From Entamoeba histolytica HM-1:IMSS (Eukaryota > Evosea > Mastigamoebida > Endamoebidae), in NCBI RefSeq assembly GCF_000208925.1, contig NW_001914941.1, positions 7,688 to 58,122 of the forward strand: a DNA stretch of 50,435 nt, read 5' to 3'. The notes beneath the pieces were generated by a model. That model was given only the letters and a program-made list of their open reading frames with translations. It searched no databases and was not told the origin of the DNA. Below, piece by piece: positions 42,478 through 50,435 of the stretch. The number at the start of each line of letters is the position of its first letter. Positions within the stretch are counted from its first letter, which is position 1. Position numbers and translations under genes: made by a program.

Positions 42478-43973
42478 ATGCAGGAAATACAACAAATTTT
42501 AATGCCATGGCTATTGTGTAAAACCTTAGAGTCTTGTAAAGAAAAGCAAACAAGACATAGAAATCCAAGGTCATACAATAAAAGAATGAATGAAAATAAC
42601 AACAAATGGCATAACAATTATAATAATAAAGGTAAATGATACACCAAGGAAATTTGATTAGAAGACGAAAGACACAAAGAAAAACAAATAAAAAACAAGG
42701 TAAATACAATAATAATAAAGATTATACAAATAACAAATACAAATGAATAACAATAAATGAGATACAAGAAAGAATAAAAAGAATAACAAGTGAATGAAAT
42801 GAAGGAGAATACGAAGAAATACTAAAAAAAATATGAAGGTAAGAGGAAAAGATGATATGATATTCTTCAAGAAGTATATTCAATTAAAAAGAAAAAGATA
42901 ATTGAAAAGACGAAAGAAGAGTTTAAAGAAAAAACAAAAGATTGGGAGGAAAAAGACATTAAGGCTATAGAGGCAGAAATTAAAAACAAAATCCAATCAA
43001 AGAAATGAATGATAGATGTAAAATTGCAAGAATAATAAATAGCAAAGAAAGTATAATGAAAATACAAGAAGAAACAAAAAATAAAGAAGAAAAGATAGAA
43101 GAAGAAAAAGAAAAAGAAGAAATACTTGCACTTAAAAATCAAATTACTGAATTAAAAGAAAAAGTTAAAGAATTCAGTATGGAAAAAATGGAAGAAGAAC
43201 AAGCCATTTCAGAAGAAATGATGAAAAAAGCAAAAGAAATAGTTAGGAAAGAATTTGAAGAAGAAATTATAGAAATGAAAACACAAATTAAAAAGATTCA
43301 AACGAATTATGAAGAAATGAAGAAAGAAAATGAAAAATTAGAAGAAGAAAACTTAAAACTACAAGGAAAAATAAATGAGATAGAAGGAAAGAAAATCACA
43401 GAAGTAAATAATAAAGAAGAAAAAATCCGAAGCATCCAAGCTAATAAAAAGAAGATGGAAAAAGAAAAAGAAGAAATGAAAGAAGAAATTGAAAAGTTGA
43501 AAAAGAGAAACAAAACGCTAGAACAAAATGCAAACACATTAGAGAAGAAAATTGAAATGATAGAGGAAAATACTAAAGAATTAAAGAAAGAAATAAGAGA
43601 TAAAGAAAAACAAATCTCTGAGTATCAAGAAATTGTAATTAAAAACCAAGAAATTGCAGAAATAACAAGAGAAGAACTAGACAACACACAAAAAGAAAAT
43701 GAAGCACAAAAACAAATAATATCAAAACAACAAGATGATATTGAAAATTTTATTTCACAGAAGGAACTAGAGAAGAAGAAAACGATGACACTTGTGATAA
43801 ATACACAACCAGTATTGAGGAAAGCATCATCGGGAACGATGGAGATGAACGAAACTACTCCTATGAAAAAGACAGTAGTGGAAATCGAAGAGAAAAGCAA
43901 AGCACTGATTGTCAAAAAACAAGAGATGATAATCAGACAAGAAATACAACAGAACAAACAAATAGAATTCTAA
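42478..43973 (+). pseudogene. LINE ORF1, broken
   Basis: The frame begins with an ATG at 42478 (MQEIQQILMPW), stops at TGA 42637-42639 and TGA 42655-42657, and has more stops to about 42,760. The same frame reopens at about 42,859 (DILQEVYS) and ends at TGA 43006. A one-base shift then leads into a 322-codon open stretch (43005-43973). That stretch is a long Glu/Lys coiled coil ending EIQQNKQIEF. The total length of about 498 codons equals the ORF1 size I recall for EhLINE1, a nucleic-acid-binding coiled-coil protein. Confidence 0.85.
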
Positions 43974-46900
43974 TTGAAGTGTTGTATTGTTTTGCAATTA
44001 ATTGGTTAAATAAGAAATTATATAAGAAAATAAGAAATGAACAAATTGAAAGTATAATAAAAGTAATAAAAATCAATGTAAATAATGAAAAAGAATATAT
44101 TAAATATATTAAAATATCACATAAAATAAAAGAAAGCACTAAACGGTACATTAAAGTGAAAGTAAATGATATAATGGAAGGAAGAGTAGAGTGTGATTCA
44201 ATAATAAAAAACATCATATTAAAGAATAACTCTACAGAAATTGATGAAGAATACCTTAACACTCTCATCAATAAAGTAAAAGAAATGAAAATAGAAAAAT
44301 GTTCAAACATTAATTACTACTGGAAAAGAAAAGAAGCCGACCGATTAATAAATGAAATTAATAATAGATGGATAATGTCAGGAAGCAGAATGCAGGATCT
44401 GCAAGATGATATGAAGAGGATTTCAATGGTTATGCACCTCTATCTCCAAAATAAAATAATAAGAGATAAATTTGATGAAATAAAAGAAATCCTAAAGAAA
44501 ATAAATAGACTAGAAGATTTGGTCAAGGGAAGGAAATGGTACAGAATAAAGTGCATCATGAAATTAAAAGAACATGATGAATAAAATATTAAAAATAAAA
44601 CACTAGAAAGAATAAAGCACCTAAAATATATGATGACAATGATCAAAGAAAGAATTAAATTTAATAAAGATGAAATAATCAGAATCAATACAAATAAAAT
44701 CATGTTTGATTCTAACAAGAAAATTAGAATAAGGAAGAAATAAAGAATGAAATATACCCAAATAACGAGATTACTTTAGAATATTGGAAATGTTAAATGA
44801 AACACAGGTGAGATTAAATAAAGAAAATTGGAAAATAAAACAAATCACCTCGTGGAATGAAAGATATTTCAATTATGATAGTGTCATAATAACATTAAAT
44901 GAATTAAATTTCAGTTTAAAGAAAATAAGTAACTGGAAAACACCAGGAATAGACACTATATATGGGTATTATTGGAAAAGAATGTCATCATCAAGAGAAA
45001 TCATTCTCAATATCTTTAATGAATGGTTGAACTTCATTCAAAACATCCCATTAGACATGGTAAGTGGAAAAACTTTATTAATCCACAAAGTGATATGAAT
45101 GATGTCACTAATTATCGTCATATCAGTTGTACAAATGTAATTATGAAAGTATTTACCTCCATATTAAAAGAAAATATTCACAGAAGACTTAACATGAATA
45201 ATGAATCATTTAAAATTAGTAGAAATCAACTGGGATGTAAGTTGCAATCTTTAGCTGCTAAAGAAGGAATAATTAATAGTTATATGTTAAAACAGCAGAA
45301 AGAAGAGAAATACCCAAAATATGTGGAGTCATATTATGACATTAAGAAAGCATATGACACAGTAAACCACGAATGGGTTATTGAATCATTAAAATATTTT
45401 AATGTAGAGGGAGTCATCATTGACATTATTGAAAGTATGATGACTAGATGGAAGATATTCATCGGTTATAAATTTAATGAATATCTAGGATGTATTAAAT
45501 TAAATAGAGGAATTTTACAAGGTGATTCCTTATCAAATCTACTCTTCATCATTCAGATGAATGTAATTTCTCAAATCATCGAAGAGAAATTCCCAAAAGC
45601 AAATCACACATTATATATGGATGATTTGAGAATAATGACGGAAAGTAGTGAAGAAATGGGAATAATCCACAATGAAATTAAAGAAATAATAAGTGGAATA
45701 GGGATGGAAATGAATGAGAAAAAGTCAGGAATGGTATTAAAAAACATTAAGGAAATACCAAATGGAATGCAAAACATCCCTATAGTTGAAGGTGATGACT
45801 TGTATAAATACTTAGGAATATGGCAGTCCGACGAAATTGATGACACCTTCAATTGTAAAACCATCAAAGAAAAAATGATGAAAAAGATGGAAGAAATAAA
45901 CACTGATGAAAGTAGTAATAGAAGATATATTACTAGAATAAACACGGAAGTAATCACTATCTTCAGATATTCAGCATCAGTTGTAAATTGGAAAATCACT
46001 GACCTAGATAAAATAGATTTGGAGATAAGAAAATATTTAAGAAAGGCAAAATACATGGTGAAACTCCAAAGATAGGTTATATGTCCCTCTAGAAGAAATG
46101 GGTGAAGGATTAATAAATATAAGAGACGAATATGTTATTGAATTAGTAAAAACAGTGATGTACTACTGTACCAGAGAAAGTGAAATAAGAAATAACATAT
46201 TAGATAGATGGTACAGTAAGAAGGGAATGTGGAATAGAATTAAAAAACATTAATTCATAAAATCAATGAAACAAAAATAGAAGAAATAATAAATGAATTT
46301 ATAGAAAAGAAAAAAGAAAAAGAAGTAGTAGTAGAAATAAAAAATTATTGACCAACAAATAACATCAAAAAATGGAAGTGTCATCAAATTAGTAGATATT
46401 TTAGAAGATGGTTCGAGTCAAAAGGAGTAGATAAAACTACTACAGTGAAATCATGGAAATCCATCAATATTAAGAAAAATCATTCATACAATTAACTAAA
46501 ATGCAAGATGGAGCAATATTTTGTGGGTATAGAAAATCAAAAATAATGAAAAATGAATGAATAAAATACTAAACACTTTGTAAAGACAAGATAGCTACAG
46601 TAGAACACATTCTACTATCTTGTATTAGTCATAAAAAATCACAAATGGAAAAACATGACAATAATGGCATTATAATATTGATTAATAAGAAAATATACAT
46701 GAAATAAATAATATAAAAACCACCATATGAAACAGTGTTCAAATATAAAGATATCACAATGATATGGAACAAACAAATAATGCATAAAAGTGAATGACAA
46801 TACCACAAAATACCAGACATATATGTATTAGATAAAAAGAATAAAACTTGTTTATTATTTGATATGACTATTGTGGCTGATCACAATATTAATGGAGCCT

Positions 46901-47232
46901 ATTGGAAAAAAAGAAATATGTATAAGGAATTAAAGAATAGGCTAATGAAAATAGAGAAACTAAAAGATGTCAAAATAATTCCAGTAGTAATCTCAATAAA
47001 TGGATTAATAAATAAAGAAAGTAATAAATTAATTAAAGAATTAAAAATTGAGATTAACATAGAGAAAGAAATTAAAAACCTTGTAATAAAAAACATGATG
47101 GATGTCATGAAATACTGCGGAGATCACAATCAAACATACTCCGTAGAGCTGCTAGAAGAAGATGAAGACGAAGGGACGGGATTAGTCTCCCCTGAGCCAG
47201 GAAGAATAGAAGCTAGTTCTATTAATACTTAA
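43745..47232 (+). pseudogene. LINE ORF2 (reverse transcriptase and endonuclease), broken
   Basis: The frame is open from 43745, overlapping the end of ORF1 in another frame, to TAA 44582-44584. Shifts follow near 44,740 and 45,090 (one missing base). The RT core is open at 45,090-46,075, with DIKKAYDTVNHEW (palm A), GILQGDSLSNLLF and the active site YMDDL (45616-45630); YADD is commoner in non-LTR RTs. It is broken again at TAG 46073. The endonuclease part has C-x7-H-x4-C spacing (CKDKIATVEHILLSC, from about 46,580), preceded by TGA and TAA. PDIYVLDKKNKTCLLFDMT (PD...D type) and IIPVVISING lead to the stop at 47230-47232. Confidence 0.87.
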
Positions 47233-47249
47233 TTAATTGCTATTAATAT

Positions 47250-47266
47250 AAAATTATTCTTTAATT
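47250..47266. repeat. LINE target-site duplication, right copy
   Basis: This is identical to 42448-42464 and directly follows the LINE 3' end. Confidence 0.9.
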
Positions 47267-47375
47267 TACCAAATAATAATAAATATTGATTAAAATACCT
47301 ATTATGTTATTTGATATTTAAATTAATATAATCTAATTATTAATTCTATATTTCCTTTCTGCTAAACATTGTTAA

Positions 47376-47588
47376 ATGAAACTTTATGAATATTCCAAAT
47401 TATTAACAAGTACAATATTTTGGAGATGGTTTATATTCATTGTTCCACTTTTTGGTGTTTTAAGTTTTGACATATTCAAAATGGATTATTCTCATAATAC
47501 TTGTCTTATTTTTAATATATTCTATTTAATAACTGGAAGTAATAAATATAACAACGTTGGTCATCAACATTATCAAAAACAAAAATAA
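47376..47588 (+). CDS. Short hydrophobic ORF, doubtful
   Basis: A 70-codon ATG frame with a membrane-like segment (FWRWFIFIVPLFGVLSF). It lies just right of the LINE. It has no recognisable family, and similar frames arise by chance in AT-rich DNA. Its somewhat varied codon use and the aromatic-rich segment make it a little better than random. It may be a relic of a membrane-protein gene. Confidence 0.25.
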   Translation: MKLYEYSKLLTSTIFWRWFIFIVPLFGVLSFDIFKMDYSHNTCLIFNIFYLITGSNKYNNVGHQHYQKQK

Positions 47589-47941
47589 CGAGTTATAAAA
47601 ATTGAATTAATCAATCAACCCATTTGAAGATATTATCAAAAGCCTTTTTATAATTCAAATAATATCAAATTATAATTTAGTCATTTAAACAAAATTAGAT
47701 AATGAAATATATTAATAATATTTTTATAATTGTTTAATATTTTGTTTTATTTTTATTTATTAATAATTCATATTCTTCTTAAATTATTTTATTGTTTATT
47801 CACTTTTGTTGTTATTAAAAATAAACCAAAAACAGAAAAGGAAGAAATGCCAAAACATATTAAAAACACATGTTATAAATAAAACAAACGGTTATTTATT
47901 TCGTTAAAAAATAAAAAACCATAAAAAATTCCTTCACTTAT

Positions 47942-48310
47942 TCAGAAAGGAGGAACAAGCATGGGAATAACTTCTTTGTCATTTAATTCTTGTTCTGTTA
48001 AGAAAACAAAACCACTTTGTACAATCATAAAACGTCCAGAGAATGTTGTGTTTTGTATCTTTAACAGATAGGTATAATTTAATGAAGCTAAAAGAGTGAG
48101 CATGTCTTTTGTTGAATAAAAACAGCCAGTACTCATCTGAAAGACTGTGGGCAATCTTAATATTCCTCTAGCATTTCCATAAAAATCCCTAATATTAATA
48201 TCTAATTGACTTAATGTTTGTTGTTGCTCACACCTCTGAGTGTCAGAGTTAGAAAAAGACGTTAAAAATTGGTTTGGTTGTTCAAAAAAATTCTCATCAT
48301 AATCGCCCAT
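47942..48310 (-). CDS. Small protein of unknown function, 122 aa
   Basis: A clean ATG frame (MGDYDENFFEQPNQF) with good amino-acid variety. The N-terminal 45 residues are polar and Gln-rich. The remaining part looks folded, with MLTLLASLNYTYLLKI and TFSGRFMIVQSGFVFLTEQE strands, and ends LVPPF. There is no signal peptide or membrane segment. I do not recognise the family. Its codon use is unlike the surrounding AT-rich DNA, which supports it as real. Confidence 0.65.
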   Translation of the reverse strand: MGDYDENFFEQPNQFLTSFSNSDTQRCEQQQTLSQLDINIRDFYGNARGILRLPTVFQMSTGCFYSTKDMLTLLASLNYTYLLKIQNTTFSGRFMIVQSGFVFLTEQELNDKEVIPMLVPPF

Positions 48311-50435
48311 TTTATTTATATTTTCAAGATCTTTTTATTTTTTGAAAAAAAGAAAAATATCAAACTTTCAAAAGAATATTTTTTGAGTTTTATTGTTTGG
48401 ATTTCTTTAAAGTAATGGGGTGAATAAGCTTCACAATGACACAACCAAAGTTATTATTTTTTTTAGGGGATTTTCTTGATTTGTTTTATATCTATTAATA
48501 GTACCTAATTTTCTTCTTTAAGTTTCTTATTTCAATTTTCCTATTTTTTTCTGTGTTTTTTTTTAAGGTGATATTTTTTAAATTTCTTTTGTTAAAAAAC
48601 ACTTAATTGTTATTCTTTTGTTGTGATATATTTTATTTCTTCTTTGTCTTTTAATTTCTTCTTTTATGTATATCTTCAAATCTTCTTCTTTACTTATTCA
48701 TTCTAATTTTTGTTGTATTTCTTATTAAAAAAATGCGTGTAACTGGAAGAAAGTAATTGAAATATTCCATTAAATTATTATTGAAGTAATAAAATAAATA
48801 GAGATGGAAGTAAGTATCAAGAAATTTTGGCAACGAAAAAAAGCAAATAATTGAAAAAGAAGAGAATGAATGATATAAAAGAATAAAAAGAAAGTAAAAA
48901 GTCGAAGAAGATGAAGAAAGAATAAAAGTAGAAAGGAGAGAATATAAAAAGAAAGAAGATAAAGTGTAATAAAACAAAAGAGATGATAAAAGAAGAATAG
49001 AATGAAAAAAATAAAGGATGCAAATTTTATTTCAACAAATAAAAAAAGCGCAATAAAAAAAAGCGCAAAAATTAATGATGCAAAATATTTAGCAACATAT
49101 TTTATTGATGCAAAATATTTTGAAATAAAAATAAATCATCATTTGATATTATTATTATATTTGATAATAAATTATATTATATATTAAATACATCATATTT
49201 CTTTATTATTTATCTTTCTTTTCTTTTTATTATTTCATATATTAAATTATTATTCATTCATTTATTATTTATATTTCATTTATTAAATAAAATGAAAATG
49301 AAATTGTAAAATATCAATTAAATATTCATGAATAATAATTTATTAATATTTAATAATTGAAATAATAAATAATAAAGTAACAATAATGATATATTCAATA
49401 TATTCTTTATTTGATTTGTTCAATATTAGATTATTCTATTTCATTATCATTTCATTGTCTTCATTATTTTATTTCATTATTTCATATTCATTTATTATTT
49501 TTTAAAATCAAATAAACAATAATATTGATATTCATTCATCATATTCATTTAATATAATAAATATACACAACATTTCAGAATAAAGAATGAATAATTAAGA
49601 ATGAAAATATTGAATTATTTAATATTTTGTTCAACATAAAATCAATAAAACATATATTTTGATAATACACAAATGAAATATCAAAGAAATATACAATACT
49701 CAAGAATTAATAAAAAAGAAATAAAAAAAAAGAATAAATGAATATAAAATTGATAAATAATAGAAGAAAGAAATAGAAACAACAACGAAAACAAATAATA
49801 TAAAAAGAATATAAATATATAAAAGAATAAAAAGAAAGTAGAAGAAGAATATAAAAATAATAAATCACAAAGATGTAATAAAATAAGAAAAGAAGAAATA
49901 AAAAGTGTATTTTTAATGTAAAAATTAGAAATATTCAATAAAAGTGTCTAATTTAATGATGTAAAATAATTAATATTATTTTATTATTGAAAAATATTTT
50001 ACTCTTTTTTATGTTTATTATTTATATGTATAATTTCATTATGATGTTTATTATATAATCAATCATATGTGTTATGTTATTATAAAATATAATAAGTGAT
50101 AAAATATAAATGAAAATGATATGAATATATGATATAGAATATAAAACAAAAGAATAATAAGAATAAATGATAAATAAAAGGAGAAATGATAATCAATGAT
50201 ATAATAATAAAATCAAAGTATAAAAGATAAATTTAATATTAATATAAAATGAAAATAAATATAAAATGAAAATAGATATAAATGATAATAATATAAAGAT
50301 GATAAAGATGAATATTCAAATACATCTAAATAGAAAAGAATAACAATAAGAAAATCTAAATAATATAAACATAAAAACATAAAATAAGAATAATATAATA
50401 ATATATAGATAATAAGAATAACACAATGATATAAA
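48311..50435. other. AT-rich terminal stretch with diverged direct repeats
   Basis: About 2.1 kb with no credible gene. Two A-rich segments, about 48,830-49,120 and 49,770-50,010, share a series of words in order, such as ATAAAAGAATAAAAAGAAAG and GTAATAAAA, followed by an ATGATG(C/T)(A)AAAATA-type stretch. They look like an old duplication or two decayed copies of one element. The last 400 bp are short-word AT sequence. Confidence 0.5.

Larger units (their letters stand above)
42465..47249 (+). mobile_element. Non-LTR retrotransposon (EhLINE1-like), full length, inactive
   Basis: The element is 4,785 bp between perfect 17-bp target-site duplications, close to the 4.8 kb I recall for EhLINE1. 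It carries ORF1 (from 42478) and ORF2 with reverse transcriptase and a restriction-enzyme-like endonuclease (R2/R4-type). It has no LTRs and a short 5' leader of 13 bp before ORF1. Its 3' end, GGATTAGTCTCCCCTGAGC to TTCTATTAATACTTAATTAA, is shared with the SINE at 18783. Both ORFs have several stops and frameshifts, so this copy cannot move by itself. The intact duplication with a decayed body suggests point and indel decay after a full-length insertion. Confidence 0.93.

Noticed and set aside
42452..43142. Hydrophobic minus-strand frames opposite the LINE ORF1
   Set aside because: They are the complement of Lys/Glu-rich coiled-coil codons, which always reads as Phe/Leu/Ser. The plus strand carries the recognisable ORF1.

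Overview
The window looks like nuclear DNA of an Entamoeba species, probably close to E. histolytica, E. dispar or E. moshkovskii. The reasons are very high A+T, compact genes that mostly lack introns, short introns that all begin GTTTGT and end TAG, a BspA-like leucine-rich-repeat gene ending in a CaaX box, a TLDc-family relic, and a 4.8-kb non-LTR retrotransposon with SINEs that share its 3' end. I infer the genus from these traits together and cannot name the species.

Layout. Positions 1-5168 (minus) hold most of a giant alpha-helical protein that runs off the left edge. Next come a PP2C-type phosphatase (minus, one intron), a small coiled-coil protein (one intron), cytosolic methionyl-tRNA synthetase, a 2.6-kb AT-rich desert, a membrane-anchored glycosyltransferase-like gene, a second desert ending in a TLDc pseudogene, a two-RRM protein, a SINE, a Rab GTPase (two introns), a QTRT2-like queuine tRNA-ribosyltransferase subunit (one intron), a RapGAP-domain protein (two introns), a Mei2-like two-RRM protein, an acidic protein, exocyst Sec10, a WASP-like actin nucleation promoter, RAD50, and a frameshifted BspA-like gene tail to tail with RAD50. 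After a gene-poor stretch come an unrecognised basic protein, a small membrane protein and an N-terminal-C2 protein. The right end is repeat territory: a SINE2-like element, a full-length but decayed LINE, one small unrecognised gene and 2 kb of degenerate AT-rich DNA.

Gene relations. There are no operons; genes are separate units on both strands, often 90-150 bp apart when convergent. Rab, RapGAP, Sec10 and the WASP-like protein all belong to small-GTPase, exocytosis and actin control, but I take their proximity as chance. Seven introns were recovered by matching GTTTGT...TAG to reading-frame continuity. They add or correct N-termini, C-termini or middles of five genes that look truncated or split if only continuous ORFs are read.

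Mobile DNA. The LINE (42465-47249) has a perfect 17-bp target-site duplication and carries stops and frameshifts in both ORFs. A SINE (18783-19339, minus) has a perfect 22-bp duplication and lies 39 bp from the Rab start codon. A second SINE-like element (41219 to about 41885) has 20-bp internal tandem repeats. I found no wholly new system. The most notable items are the compact WH1-less WASP, the RRM3-less Mei2-like protein, the tRNA-like box motifs at the SINE 5' ends, and the SINE placed against the Rab promoter.
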